From: Chalciporus piperatus
Taxonomy: Eukaryota; Basidiomycota; Agaricomycetes; Boletales; Boletaceae
Assembly: GCA_038093975.1 (NCBI GenBank)
Contig: JBBPTG010000095.1
Span: 1 to 64,000 of the forward strand
Length of the DNA stretch: 64,000 bases
Reading direction: 5' to 3'
Each line of letters opens with the position of its first letter. Position 1 is the first letter of the stretch. Below are positions 21,101 to 33,240 of this stretch, in pieces. The translations under genes and the position numbers were made by a program. Under the pieces are notes generated by a model. The model worked only from the letters and a program-made list of their open reading frames with translations, was not told the origin of the DNA and made no database searches.

Positions 21101-23864
21101 GTCGGTCTTGGTCTGCAACTCTCCCTCGAGACGGTCGAGAACCGTGTCACGCTCGGCGAGCTCGTTTTGCAACTCGGTTATTCTGGCAGTCGCGCGCATA
21201 ACTTCGGTACCCATCTCGCTGAGTTGGCTGTGGAACTCCTCTTCGGCAAGCTTGCTAGAGAGTTGCTCCCCCTTGAGATCTTGCTCGAGTTCGCGAACAT
21301 TGCGGTCGAGTGTCATGAGGTCCTCTTCAAGCTCTTGGATATGCGAAGTGGCTTCTTGTTCGGCGAGCTTGCTAGAGACTTTCTCCTCCTTAAGCTCGTG
21401 CTCGAGTTCGCGAACCTTGCGGTCGAGTGTCGTGCGTTCCGCTTCGAGCTCTTCAATATGCGAAGTAGCTTCTTCCTCGGCGAACTTGCTGGAAGCTTTC
21501 TCTTCCCCAAGGACTTGCTCCAGATTACGAGCCTTCTGGTCGAGCGTCGAGCGTTCCACCTCGAGGTCTCGGATACGTGCAGTTGCAACCTGCAGGTCGC
21601 TGCTGAGCGAACTGATCTTCGAATTGGCTTCCTTCAAGGCACCGCCAAGCTCCTTGCCACTCTCCAAGGCACTGTCCGCTTTGGCAGCACGCTCTAGCGC
21701 CAAGTCACGTTCCGTCTCCAGGTGGTCTCGCATCCGCTCCGCCTCGCGCTTGATCTTGCTGAGAGCCTCGAGAGCCTCGGCATGCATCGACTCAGCTTCT
21801 TCGACCCTGCTCTCCAACTCGCTGACGATCTCCCCAACCCCATTCTCGACCTCTTCCATCCGCACCTTCCACCGCTCTTTATCCCTAGCTCTCTCGCTTC
21901 GCTCCTTTTCGAGGTCCTTCTCCATCTGTCCCTTCTCGACCGCCGCTTGCTCAAGATCTTCCGTCATCTGTTGGACACGGGCTTCCAACTCGAGCCTCTC
22001 CTCGGCCCATCCCTCCTCCCCACCTTCTTCTTCCACGTCTCCCAACGAACTAGCCATACTCAACCGTCTCCCCTCAGTCACACTCTCCATACTCAACCTA
22101 GGCCCATGTTTGACCTCCTCATACTTCTGTAACCTTGCCACGAGGTCTGTGTTCTCTTCTTGCAATCGGCGATTGAGCCCGTGCAAATAAGAGTTCAGCC
22201 TCTGTGCATCGAATCGACCCATCTTTCCTCGTTCGCCGAGACCAAGGGCAGGATCGTAAGACGTGTTTGCTCGAACGTGCGTCACCAGATCCTGTGAGGA
22301 GGCGGTGGAAATGACGGATCCACGCTCGCTAGCAGAGTCGTTTGCGTTTTCCCCGTCTCCGGCTTCTGAGACTTCGGGCAAGTACGTTTGGGCGAGCGGA
22401 TGGGACATGCGACCCCGCCTTGGTCGAGGTGTTATTCCCGAAAAGGCTTTCTGGATAGAAACGCCTGGCGTAGCCTGCACGTCAATCGACGTTTCGTTGT
22501 GTATGGGAAGTGCACTGAGTCGTCGGTGAGTGTGTGGTGTTCCAGCTTTCATACGGGGACGGGCTGTAGAGTTGATGACAGAAAGGAGGAATGATCTCCG
22601 GCGTGTGTGGGGCGTCACTGGTTCGGAATCGGTCTCCATTTCGTCTTGGGTATAAAGTTCCTCTGGAGGTGGAGGAAGATTAAACCGGGCACGTCGTAGC
22701 GCAGTTGCGGGCGTTGGCGTAAATGCTGTCGATGGGGCAGGAGAGGGAAATGCGGTCGAGGGGTCAACTGGTGACCTATTGGGTTGTATAGTACGATTCG
22801 TGGGGTAACTTGGGTCTGAAGATGCTGAGGAAAACGTCGGTTCCCTATCTGAAGCGGGTTCATCGTCAGCAGTGGAGGCCTTGTCTAGTTCACTCTCGAG
22901 TTCATGTTCTTGAGGAAACGTATCCTGCTCTTCGTCGCTAGTGCGTGAACGGGAAAGGTCGTCATCAGGTGGTTGGATGACTACACTGGGTAGGGATACA
23001 GCTGGAGACGCGCTTGCCGATCGAGGAAGTGGGATATGAGTCCCCGGAGTGGGAGACTCTAGATCCACGGGAAGTTGTAACGTGCGATTGCTCCGGGGAG
23101 TGGAATTAGGTGCAGAAGACGCCGATGAGGAGGACGTCGAACGAGAAAGCGATGGAGTTCGTGTGCGAGACAGTGGCCGGCGTAGAGCGACATTACGATA
23201 TTTGTTAATGGGTGAAGCCTGGCTGGGTGTAAGGTATTGCCGATAGGTTGTGAGAAAGGAAAAGACTCGCCTTGGCTTCAGAGCGCAATGAGACAGAGTA
23301 ATCATATGGCAGGCCTTTCTTGGGAGTGGGATCCTGCGGGGGGAGCTCGGGTAAAAATGGGGAGCTGGCACGACTGACAGATTCAAGGGCATCCACCAAA
23401 GACATGTCCTCCACGTCGTCGCCTTCTTGAGGTGGAAGGTACGCTTCCGGTACACTGCTGGTGCTCTTCGCAAGAGGCCCTTCCTCCGAGTCTGTATTCG
23501 CGTCCGATTCATGAGGCAACGATGTGATAGCACTGATATCAAAGCTTCTCTGAGCATTTCGAGCAAAGGACCTTGAAGTTGACGACTTTATGGATACAGA
23601 GCGGGCGATGGAGGTGGCAAAGCGAACGGTGCTAGAAGTGCTTGATTGCAGACGAACAGTAGAGGGTGCGCTGAGAGATGAGAGGGGGGCCGGTGTCGAG
23701 TGGATTGGGAGAGGGACATTATCATCATCGTCTGTGGTCGTCTGATCGGACTCGGTGCCGGGTACGACGGAGTGTTCGAATTCTGGCAAAGAGGGAAGCG
23801 ACGACGGCTCTCTGTCGTCCTCGATCCTTCGCCAGATTCGCGATGGCGTTTCGTACAAAGCCAT
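18121..23864 (-). CDS. Giant coiled-coil protein with PACT-like C terminus (spindle pole body / MTOC component)
   Basis: At least seven exons encode about 1,750 residues from the ATG at 23864 (MALYETPSRIWRRIEDDREP). The first ~400 residues are Ser/Thr/Pro-rich and disordered. Next comes RFDAQRLNSYLHGLNRRLQE, an EN(T)DLV-containing block that could be a CM1-like gamma-tubulin-complex site (weak). Over 900 residues of heptad coiled coil follow, including near-repeats on the pattern LEAERTTLDRKVRELEHEL. The C-terminal exons read ECKGLIVQIRYLKAKFTRES, LRDDLSYQKRYLLVLLGSFE and, after a 60-nt intron, ASDAWREACSNKQAIVDALQ, closely matching the PACT domain that anchors pericentrin/Spc110/Pcp1-type proteins. 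A CQKC motif sits in the coil near 20090. Inferred role: tethering microtubule nucleation complexes at the spindle pole body. It is convergent with CRD1, 164 nt away. Confidence 0.8.
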
Positions 23865-24253
23865 GGGTCAACGGCCGACTGGACCTGCGATAAAATAAGC
23901 CGAGTCAATGTCAATGTCAAGCTCGTCGTTGACTGCGCGGACGAGGTCAAGGTCACGCGTTTGTTGCACTCCGTCACGTGATCGCGTAGAACGCGTCAAT
24001 CAAATTGCACACTCTGAATCACAATCTGAACAGGTCTGAACAGAGGCAGAACGACTGTCTTCTACTCATTGAGAGTCTAGTTTGGAGACTAGGAACAGAG
24101 TCTTGGGAGACTCCTTAGCAGAAGGACAATTCGGTGCTAGCCAACAGGGGAGCCAACCTGATAATAGTAGCACTGGCACTTCAACTCAGAACACGACAAC
24201 ATGATAATTTTACATATATAACCATGCAACAACACATACACTGCAATCACTGA
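23865..24253. other. Intergenic gap with imperfect palindromes
   Basis: This separates the MTOC gene start from the stop of the BTB gene at 24254; both are on the minus strand. Two imperfect palindromes (GAGTCTAG...GACTAG and GAGTCTTGGGAGACTC) occur near 24070-24115. No gene seen. Confidence 0.4.
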
Positions 24254-25273
24254 TCAATAAGGTTTAACTTCGAGATGGATCTATGACGGTTTAATGGAAG
24301 AGGCAGATCGACTTTGTGTAGAGTGACGCACCTCTGAAATGATCTCGTTTATAGGAACGGCAAGTTCCTTTACATACTCTTCCATCTTCCTCGGCACCCT
24401 ATCCCGACAACTCGGGCAACTTCCCGTCTTCCTCAACATACTCTCAATCCACTCCGGATTCAATAGCGTTTCCGCGCAAGGTCGTACCCGGAGGGCATCA
24501 ATAACGCTGTCTTGATAATTCTTCAGAGACATGCGTGGTAGTCCATTCTTCCTGCAAAACTTGCAGTCGAGTGGAGGTAGTGGGAATAACGTCCAAAGCC
24601 GCACGAGTTGCGTCATGGCTTGCCCACAACTCGCATGGTACTTGACCAATCGCTGGTAGTCTGAACCAGAGATAAAGTCCAGCTCCGCGACGTACGCAGG
24701 CTCCCACACTGCAAAACGCAGCATGTAACGCGCTGCAATGTTGGTCTCCGTTTCTGCCCGGTACCGACATGCGATGGCGAACACGCGCATGGGCTCCTGT
24801 TCGAGGAACTGGGGGGCTGTTATCATCTTGACGATGAACTTCCCGACACGCTTCATATCGTACTTATCAGCAGCATCGAGAACTGACATGACAACGTCCA
24901 AATTTTCCAAAACGGGGACATCGGTATCGTAGACGGGGGAACAGAAGCTGAGCAGTTTCCACAGGATCGTGCTCTGTTCCGTAACGGGTATGACGGGCAA
25001 TCCGTGCTTGGTTTGGTCGGCAGCGTGGTCGAGCGGGCCGGGCTGGGGCAGTGCGAACATGTTGGCAAAGAAAGGGGAAGCTAATGAGAGTAGCAGTTTG
25101 TAGAAGCGAAAGTCGACGTCGTCTGAGGTTCGCAGGATGATGTCTGCGCTGGGTCGATTGAAAGGGGCGCCTGCATCTACAGGCTCCACGCTCGGCGGCT
25201 TGGGCTCACCGACATCAATGCCGTCTTCCAGAGCATCTGGGACGGATTGGGGGAGGAGAAGCGTTTCGGACAT
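24254..25273 (-). CDS. BTB/POZ-domain protein, divergent member
   Basis: The start is the ATG at 25273 (MSETLLLPQSVPDALEDG); codons further upstream in frame lack an ATG. The BTB domain begins PFNRPSADIILRTSDDVDF and RFYKLLLSLASPFF. A conserved middle block follows (EQEPMRVFAIACRYRAETE, then LVKYHASCGQA). Cys pairs CKFC and CPSC occupy the C-terminal third. An intron of 51 nt (minus-strand GTGCGT...CATAG) precedes a 27-nt last exon encoding IHLEVKPY, giving 322 residues; unspliced, the frame would stop at 24281. The acidic N-terminal extension of about 35 residues is absent from the tandem copies. It shares the family's intron and tail, so it is an early-diverged paralogue rather than a recent duplicate. 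Confidence 0.85.
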
Positions 25274-26169
25274 GATGGAAGAAGGAATAAGGGGGAAATA
25301 CCGGCGTACTTCCTGCGCTACATGCACAGCTGAAGCTGAAACCGAGAGAGGGATAGTCCGACGTGGTAACTGGTTGGTAACTGGTTACTACTACGGTGCG
25401 ACGCCGCCGACACTACACTACTGCTCCTTCCTTTTTAGGGGAGACCGCCTGTGATCACAGGACGAATCGTGGGATGCATTAGGTTCCAATATTTACGCTA
25501 GCTGATGCCTGCTGCTAGCTGCGACTACTTCTCATTCACTGAAAATACCCGGGCCCATCGTTGGGAGCGAAAAATTACCATTTCCCCCCAAAAAAACTAG
25601 CGAAGATCTTCCTCTACTAATATCCCATTCATCTGATATCGTATGTGCGGATATCGTACGGTTCAAGCCGCCGGCTTGTGCGCGTATAGGTACACCATGC
25701 GAATCAGGGGATGTTTTTCTCTCGCTGATAAGATTGCGGGGGAATTCGCTGAGCTCGAGAAGTCAAAACGTAGAACAATACCCAGGAGGTATTTATTCCA
25801 TTCGTCGGGCACGTCTCATGGCTTGAGCTTATGCGTGCCTTTCTCCGTAAGCCCTTGGACGCACAAAGTTCTTTGTATGGTAAGATGCCGGTTCGATCGG
25901 ACCTGCTTTCAGTGTCCATAGTGGAGACTTCCCCTCCGTTGATGGCGAAATAATTCATTTTGTCCACGGTGCTCACTTGTCAGCCCAATCAAACCTGCAA
26001 ACGTGTTCCGCACACACTGATCCATGCATCCGCATTACTGAAACCATGAAGCACAAAGCATATGCATGTTACACACCTAGACTAAGAATACATAATGGAT
26101 TGATCAGGCTTCCTCGTGGACACAATATATCCCTGGAGATAGAAATTAAATAGATCTGGATAGCGCACG
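25274..26169. other. Intergenic gap of ~0.9 kb
   Basis: It holds the promoter of the BTB gene at 24254-25273 and the 3' flank of the RING gene. Short open frames (for example 25643-25921 plus) lack any recognisable motif. Confidence 0.4.
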
Positions 26170-27136
26170 CTATTGATTTTCTTTGTCATCATCTTCATCT
26201 TCGTCGTCGTCCTCACTTTCATCTTGGACGACGGGTGGCAGCGCGTGATTGCTGGAGCCTACATCCGAGCATTGGATCAATCGTGGCCTCTTGGCGAAAG
26301 CTGAGACTAGATGTAGTGACCCGTCGCCTCGACAACGCATGCTCTGGGATAGACGAGGTCTGGGTAGAGCACGTTTTGGTCTACGTGGAATCGTGGCTGG
26401 GAGGGTCACAGGGTAATCTTCCACTTTTGGAATAGTAAAGGTATCTCCGGAAACTTCAAAGTTCTGGGTACTCCGATGGCTGCTAGATGAACTTGATGCA
26501 TTGTCGCTGGAAAGATGTGATTTTAGGCTTGGATAAAAGCTCGATATACGGCTGCTTACCGTGACTGAGCATCCCAATATTTCCTCTTCAAGGACTCATA
26601 CTTCCTTCTTATTTCAGTTGCATCTTGACGCGCTTCCTGCTCCGAGTCGAGGGCAAGCAGCTTTTCTGATGCGGCTGCTTCGAGTGCATCCTTATAATCG
26701 TTGCAACGTTCCCGTAGACGCTCGTTCTCCCTGGTTATGCCTTCTAAACGGATGTTCAAGTTTGCAAGCTCCTCTATCATGGCGGTCTTCGACGGAATGT
26801 CCATGTATATTTTACGGACGGGTGGTAAGATAAAGGTGTGATATTTTTTAGGAACGAACGCGAAGTCAGGCGTCGCTGAGGGAAAGGTCACCCAGATAGC
26901 GCGAATGACAAGACGAATCAAAAACCTATGTGGAATGGTTTCCGACACGTTGGACACGTTGAGCTGAGAGCATCTGATCCGGAACTGATATGGGACCGCA
27001 GACATCTTTCGCAATGGACGTGACCTGTCAGAATCACAGTGAACTCGAGGTGGCACTCTGGCACTGAAGTTGCCTTACCACATGGGATCGACACAGGGTT
27101 CCGCAACGCATCAAGACATATACCGCAATCAGCCAT
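26170..27136 (-). CDS. RING-finger coiled-coil protein (probable E3 ubiquitin ligase)
   Basis: The N-terminal C3HC4 RING reads MADCGICLDALRNPVSIPCG joined across an intron to HVHCERCLRSHIS and CPTCRKPFHI; all eight zinc ligands are present. A short linker and a coiled coil follow (about 80 residues around MIEELANLNIRLEGITRENE). After another intron comes a basic, Pro-rich segment (IPRRPKRALPRPRLS) and a very acidic C terminus (DESEDDDEDEDDDKENQ). The layout of RING, coiled coil and charged tail recalls TRAIP-type nuclear ligases and is shared with the gene at 40081, but the substrate is unknown. The gene is divergent from the SHE3-like gene, 317 nt away. Confidence 0.85.
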
Positions 27137-27453
27137 GGTGATTTAGAGTGGATATCTTCAACGAACTGAAGGTTTGATTGTGAAGGGAGGTGGACGAGAT
27201 CAAGTCCTAAGTAATTGTCGCGAAGGCTAGTATCCGCTCTCACGTGATCGCGTCTACCGTGTCTAACAAATGCAAATATGGACTCGTGCCTGACTGGACT
27301 TGAGATTGACGGAAACTTGTCAAGCTCACATTACTAGTACGGTAACTGCTTCTCCGAGGTAGTTCCTCAGCCATCCACAGCGGTCGACCTTTCAGCTCTT
27401 GACTTTTGGTCGATTGACTGACCACCACGATCCTTTCAAGTTACTAACATTTC
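27137..27453. promoter_or_regulatory. Divergent promoter between the RING and SHE3-like genes
   Basis: 317 nt between two opposite ATGs (27136 minus, 27454 plus). Both 5' UTRs and promoters must lie here. No TATA box is obvious. Confidence 0.5.
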
Positions 27454-29301
27454 ATGTCAAGTCCCGTCAACTCACCCATCATTCCTGCTCGTCCACTTTC
27501 TAGGTCTTCGTCGCGCATTTCGCTGCGCTCTGCGCGCGCGTCAAGTCCATCCTTTTCTTTGAACGATACAGGTAATTATAATCAGCATCATTCATCGTGA
27601 ACCCTTGGTCACTCCAAGTCTATCTGGTTCGTTCCCTTTGTGCAGTCGCTGTTCGAAACCAAATGTCAATTTTGAGGCACTCTATTCGACAGCAACAGGC
27701 TCAACTACATAATCTAGAGAATATCATCCTACGCGGACCTCACCCACTCCCACCGAGCTCCATGGCGTCCTCCAATCATGTCTCCCGTGCTTCGGAAGAT
27801 GTACTGGATATCGGTGCCCCTCCACCCTCCGCTTACAACTCCAATTTCTCGACTCCAAAAATGAAACGCAGATCTAGCTTCGATATTTTACAAGGTCTCG
27901 CTGGTCGCGACTCAAACCTTCCTCTACCTAGACGCGACAGTGCTACTCCTGTTTTCAAACCAGACGGTATTCCTGAAGAAGGCAGTCCAATGGACTTTGG
28001 AAGTACGTCAACCCCCAAAGACCCCCTCAAGCGAATGTCTAGTCCCACTCGTACTCTCAGTCGTGCGTCGCTACCCGCCAAAGGCTAGAGATATTCCACT
28101 AACACCAAGTTCCATCGATGTGCTAAATATAATTTCATTAGGTATACCAGTTGCATCAGTGGGTCAGTCATTATCTATCTCGTCGTGTTTAAGTCTTGTT
28201 TTTCAATTAGATCATGGCACGATACTCACAGGGAATGCTCGGGCACTAGCCGACGACGGCTTATCCCCAAATTCAAATCGCAACCTTCATACCCCTCCTC
28301 CATCAATACCACCATTAGATCCTAGTGCTCCGAATAATCCCGCAAATTCAATCTTCATGCATTCCCTTCCAGCGCCCCCATCACCGAGCCGTCGTATCTC
28401 TCTCACTCCAGGTGGCACGTCAAAAGTTCTGGCCGACCTTCAGACCGGTGTTATCAATGCGAAGAACGCGCTTGAGAATACCAAATCCCAACTACGTTTT
28501 TCCCAGCGCACAGTCGCACAGCTGACGCGCCAGACGGAAGATGTGAAGGAGAGTCGAGAACGGCTGAGGCTGGAGAATGAAGGTCTCAACAACGTGGTCG
28601 CACGTAAGGAGCGACTGCTTCAAGAGGTAACAGAATTCTTTTTCCTTTTGTGGTCTCTGCTCATCATTATCTCAAGGTCCTCGAGAGAGCGCGAAAGGCG
28701 GAGTCCGAGGCTGCTACTTTGAAATCCCAACTCAAGGCGGAAACCACCACGTCGAAGCGGTCACTGCGTGAAATGGAGGCTGCTCTTGCCGAGTCGACGG
28801 CCCTATCTCAAAAGTCTGAACGAGAGTACATCACGTTGCGTGAAAGCATTAAAAGCATGGCGGAGAGTTGGAGGCATGACGCCGACAAACTGCGAGACGA
28901 GATGCGGAAGCGGGAGGACAAGCTGAAGAACGAGGCGGAATCTGTGGGCAAGAAGTACAAGCAACTGGCGGAGGAGATGAAGGCAACTCAGCAGACGCAT
29001 GTCAAGGTAAAGGATCTTCAGTCCGAGCACTCGCAAGTCCGGAAAGAAATCGAGGAAGAGTTTCGAGAAGAGATCAAGCGACTCAAAGTCCAAGTCCAGG
29101 AACAATCTCTCCGTGGTAACAAGGCAAACGACACTGCGAAGTAGGTCCAGCGAGGACTTTACCCTTCGATTAACTGACCGTTTCACAACTAGGATACTCT
29201 CCGCTGAGCTAGCACGGCTACGCCGACTCATGCAACAGGGGGCCCCATCATCATCACCGCCGTCACATTCAGAATCTGAGGATTCCAGCTCGGGATCATA
29301 G
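27454..29301 (+). CDS. SHE3-like coiled-coil protein (mRNA transport adaptor family)
   Basis: The start at 27454 gives MSSPVNSPIIPARPLSRSSS, a Ser/Arg/Pro-rich N terminus, followed after an intron by a short coil (NQMSILRHSIRQQQAQLHNL) and more disordered sequence. The main coiled coil starts TSKVLADLQTGVINAKNALE, continues LRFSQRTVAQLTRQTEDVKE and NNVVARKERLLQE, then about 180 heptad residues (for example EREYITLRESIKSMAESWRH), ending LSAELARLRRLMQQG and a Ser/Glu tail. The NAKNALE...ARKERLLQE block is what basidiomycete genomes annotate as SWI5-dependent HO expression protein 3 (She3). In yeast She3 links the She2-mRNA complex to type V myosin; in a basidiomycete this role is inferred. At least five introns are present. 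Confidence 0.75.
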
Positions 29302-29685
29302 ACCCCCCCTTTTCCTGCCGAGGTGTTTTGACTCTGGATCTTTCGTGTTCGCCATTTTATGTGGACCTGACAATTCATGTATCCGATACACACATTCTCC
29401 TACACATACACTCTCTTCCTGTGCTATACCCGGGATATCTGCTCATTATTTAGGAACATGCGTCCATCCAATATCACTATTTTTTCTCGAATGGAGATGT
29501 ATCTTCCGGTTGGAAGCTTGTCTGGTGAATGTGTTGCGGACGCCGGAAATCACCTGCCAATTGAGGAATCTCCTGAATGCCGGATTAGCCGGTGTGAGCA
29601 TGGGTTCATAAATGGCCTGGAGCCCAGCATGACGACCTACTCTCCTCTTGCTAACTCTTCCAGTCACCACCTTCATTCGTGAATC
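29302..29685. other. Intergenic gap, presumed promoter of the nitronate monooxygenase
   Basis: No gene recognised in these 384 nt. Confidence 0.4.
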
Positions 29686-31018
29686 ATGGCTACTATCACC
29701 ACCCCATTTACTCAGATGTTCGGAATTAAGCATCCCATTCTCCTTGCTGGTAAGTGATATGAACGATCATTCCCATTCATATCGACGCTAATGGTGTGAA
29801 ACCAGGCATGAACGTTGCCGCCGGGCCTGAGCTCGCAGCAGCAGTCACGAATGCCGGCGGACTGGGTGTTATCGGTGGTCATGGGTACACCCCAAAGGTG
29901 TTGAGGCAACAGGTATGTGCGAACATCACAATCACAGCGGATGCATGCTAAGTCGACCGGTACACTCAGATCCAAGCCATTAAGGCTGATTTGAAGGACC
30001 CCAACGCTCCCTTTGGAGTTGACCTCCTCATTCCGCAGGTCGGAGGAAACGCCCGCAAGACGAATGTATGTTCTTTATTCGAGTCTGACCAAGGGATTGC
30101 TGCTCACGTGAATATCGTATACGTCAGTATGACTATCAGAAGGGTCAGCTCAACGACCTCCTCGATGTTATTATCGAGGAGAAAGCTGCCCTTTTCGTCT
30201 GCGCTGTCGGCGTCCCTCCGGCACATGCAGTTGAAAAGATGCACAAGGCCGGCATCCCAATCATGAACGTGCGCAATGTCAAACTCTCTGATTCCGATGG
30301 GAAACTCATATGACACGACGTAGATGGTTGGACACCCAAAACACGTAGCTAAGGCACTCGCTGCAGGTGTCGACCTCATTTGCGCCCAAGCCGGCGAGGG
30401 TGGTGGGCATACCGGAGACACGCCCGCAACCATTCTTATCCCAGCTTGCGTTGATGCAGTCAAGGGTCACAAGTCACCGCTCACCGGAAAGCCTGTTTAT
30501 GTGATCGGCGCTGGTGCGGTGTTTGATGGTCGGAGTCTTGCTGCCAACTTGGCGTGGGGAGCACAAGCAGTGTGGGTGGGAACCCGTTTCGTCGCCTCTA
30601 CAGAAGCAGGTGCACCAAAGGCGCACAAGGAGGCTCTATTGAGTGCAAGTTACGAAGATGCCATCACGACTTTGATCTACACCGGCCGCCCTCTGCGGGT
30701 GCGCAGGACCCCATACGTGGATGACTGGTGCGTTTGCGTTTGTTCCTGACGTGCGGTTGACTAACGTTTGTATACAGGAACAACAACCGACAGGCGGAGA
30801 TTAAGGAATTGACGTCCAAGGGAATTATCCCTGTCAGTGACGACCTAGAAAAACATCCTGAGAAGTCGATGGAGGCTCGGGCATGGCTCATTGGACGTGT
30901 GGCTGCTCTCATACACAGTGTCCTTCCAGCTCAGCAAATCGTGGACGAGATGGTCTCGGATGCTGCAAAGATAATGCAGCAGAATGCTTCGTATGTGACG
31001 ATCAGGCCGAAGCTATAG
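29686..31018 (+). CDS. Nitronate monooxygenase (2-nitropropane dioxygenase family, FMN)
   Basis: The enzyme oxidises toxic nitronates such as propionate-3-nitronate to carbonyl compounds using FMN and O2. From MATITTPFTQMFGIKHPILL at 29686 the spliced protein has the family order: GMNVAAGPELAAAVTNAGGL; GVIGGHGYTPKVLRQQ; FGVDLLIPQVGG; AALFVCAVGVPP; HPKHVAKALAAGVDLICAQA then GEGGGHTGD, the FMN-phosphate/catalytic His region; PVYVIGAGAVFDGRSLAANL; and GAQAVWVGTRFVASTEAGAP. The C-terminal helix region ends ASYVTIRPKL. At least five introns are present; total length about 350 residues, normal for fungal members. No neighbouring gene suggests a dedicated pathway. Confidence 0.9.
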
Positions 31019-31340
31019 GTAATTTGGACGCACACGGACTTTCTTTTCTTTCTTATTCTTCATGTTTAAGTATTTGTAGCGGGTGTATCACATTCTATAT
31101 ACCGTGCATTCGGCGTCCTTGGTCTGGCGTTTGATTCCGGTCAATTTCAAAACATGATGATTAGCATCCGCGGTTTACGATGTGGATGAGGAGGATGGTC
31201 ACGTGAAGCGCGATTCCAATGAATTGCACGCGCCCACGACGCGACTTGGTGGAGCAACTCTGCGTCTACCAACCAGAGTCACCAGATATCCAGTTCCTCT
31301 GGTTACCCTGGGCATCAAAGCGCAAATTAACTGTATATCC
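31019..31340. other. Intergenic gap
   Basis: Tail-to-head gap between the nitronate monooxygenase and the HIRIP3-like gene. No gene recognised. Confidence 0.4.
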
Positions 31341-33240
31341 ATGGACCTTCCAACTCACCAAGAACTCAAGGTTGTCATTGTCGACATCGTCACACGCGCA
31401 CGAGACGACGATCGACTTGAGTAAGTGTCAACATGTCGACACTCAGACTCAGAAGCTCACGTATGCAACCACTCTTACTCTCAGTGAGCTCACTGTTCGC
31501 ATTGTCCGTCAAGAGGTAGAGAGACATTTCTCTCTCGACGAAGATGCGTTAGGCGACAAGGAATACAAGTCGGTTATCAAACGTACCGTCATGGGAACGC
31601 TGGTGAGCTATTTTTTTTTCGAATATTCATTGTGCAAGCTTGTTGAATATGATTTAGGATACACTCGAGAAGGCTACGGAGGATGGTGCTGTCGAGGTCA
31701 AACCCAAGACATCCAAGAAGGTCAATACGACGCGTAAAGAGACGAGTAGTGTGAGACCTTCCTCTCCAAACGTCGGGGACACCAAGAGTGGGTCACGCAA
31801 ACGAAGACAGGTATGCTCTACAGTCTGGTCTATCTGTTGGCCGAGGGAATAACACGACCATGTAGAAGGCGGTGGTACCCCCCTCGGACGAGGAATCACC
31901 AGCTGAGGAAGCAGAGGCTCCCGAAAGTGAAGTGCCATCCTCCAAGAAAGCTTCTGTGCGTTCAAAACCCTCCAAGGTGAAATCTGAAAAGGTGAGCGTT
32001 CCGTCTAAAGGACTAGTCAATCATCAGACTGTCCGTCAGCCCGCAAAGTCGAGTAAGACATCGAGGAAACCAGAAAGCGAGAAAAAGTATAAATCTAGAG
32101 TATGTCGACGTCATCAATGACCTGATTTTTAACCGCGACGTTGACGTATTAAAGGCCACCATCGAGTCCTCGGACGACGAAGAGAAACCAAAGGCGAAAG
32201 CCACGCCTAGTCGATTGCCCAGAAAGGAGCAGGCGTCGCCCAAGTCACTATCCGTGAAGCATAAACAGGTATCTTCTTTTACCATCCATTCCTCGCTATC
32301 CAACGTCAAGCTCACCACCACTCTGAACAGACGCAAAATGTGAAGAAGGCAGACTCGGATATTGACATGGATGGCCCGTCAACCTCTGCTTCCAAGCCTC
32401 TGCTTTCAACCGAATCACCCAAGTCCTCAAAACCGAAGAAACAAGAGCCTGTCAGGGATCCTGTGCGTGTTTTTGTGGGTATTCCCCCAATCCCGTTCAC
32501 ATATGATGTAGATGGATTCCGAGCTTTCTTCGGTCATCGATGAACCGCCCAAGAAACGACAGAAGAAACAGGAAAAGGTATTTGATTTTACTTTCACTTT
32601 ACCGATTAAGGACTGACTGGGCCAGGGGTCGGAGAAGTCCAAGAAGGACGAGAAACCAAAACGAGGAAAGAAGGAGCCTATGTCCAAAGATGAGGAAACC
32701 GTGAACAGGCTCAAGGTAGGGTTCTGGTATATCGAATGTTCTGTACTAACGAACCAGCCTGTAGGGCATTGTCGTCGCGTGCGGCATACGCAAGGTTTGG
32801 AAGAAGGAATTCGAAGGTATAGATAAGCCCTCGCAACAAATCAAACGGCTTCACCAGATCCTCGGGGAGCTTGGAATGACACCTCGATATAGCCTGGAGA
32901 AGGCCAAAGCTATCAGGGAACGGAGGGAACTGGCGCAAGAACTCGGTGGGTGATCTCTCGACTTTCCTGCTCTTCAGATGCGACCGTCGTTTTTGTTCTA
33001 TTTAGAGGATGTGCAACAGTTCGAGAAGGCGACGCAAAGACGTGGGGGAGGTGTTCGCAACTCACCAGAGACGGAAGCGTCCGAGGAAGAAAGCGAAGTT
33101 GCGGATGCTCCGGTGCGGAAAAAGGTGAGCCGGTACCTTCGCCCTGTATCCCTATGAACACTCTTATTCCCGTCTTTGTTTAGACAAACGCTCGGGCAAG
33201 TATCATGGCCTTCTTGCAGGACCAAAGCGACGAAGAGTAA
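31341..33240 (+). CDS. HIRIP3-like histone chaperone (CHZ-type)
   Basis: The start at 31341 gives MDLPTHQELKVVIVDIVTRA, continuing over an intron as DELTVRIVRQEVERHFSLDE with a conserved KEYKSVIKRTVMGTL: a DEK-C-like N-terminal fold. A long Lys/Ser/Glu-rich disordered middle in several small exons follows. The C-terminal module reads LKGIVVACGIRKVWKKEFEG, then QQIKRLHQILGELGMTPRYS and EKAKAIRERRELAQELEDVQ, matching the C-terminal domain of HIRA-interacting protein 3, an H2A-H2B/H3-binding chaperone. The last exon ends SIMAFLQDQSDEE. Around ten short exons make this the most intron-dense gene here. Nuclear localisation is inferred from the basic stretches. Confidence 0.8.

Noticed and set aside
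21060..22190. 376-codon Ser/Arg-rich plus-strand open frame, with 20364-21026 and 21038-21697
   Set aside because: Antisense shadows of the coiled-coil MTOC gene; Glu/Leu/Lys heptads on one strand give Ser/Leu/Phe-rich open frames on the other.
31210..31420. An upstream overlapping open frame at 31219-31737 as the start of the HIRIP3-like gene
   Set aside because: The frame from the ATG at 31341 splices in phase to the conserved N-terminal block (DELTVRIVRQEVERHF), whereas the longer frame reads through the intron.
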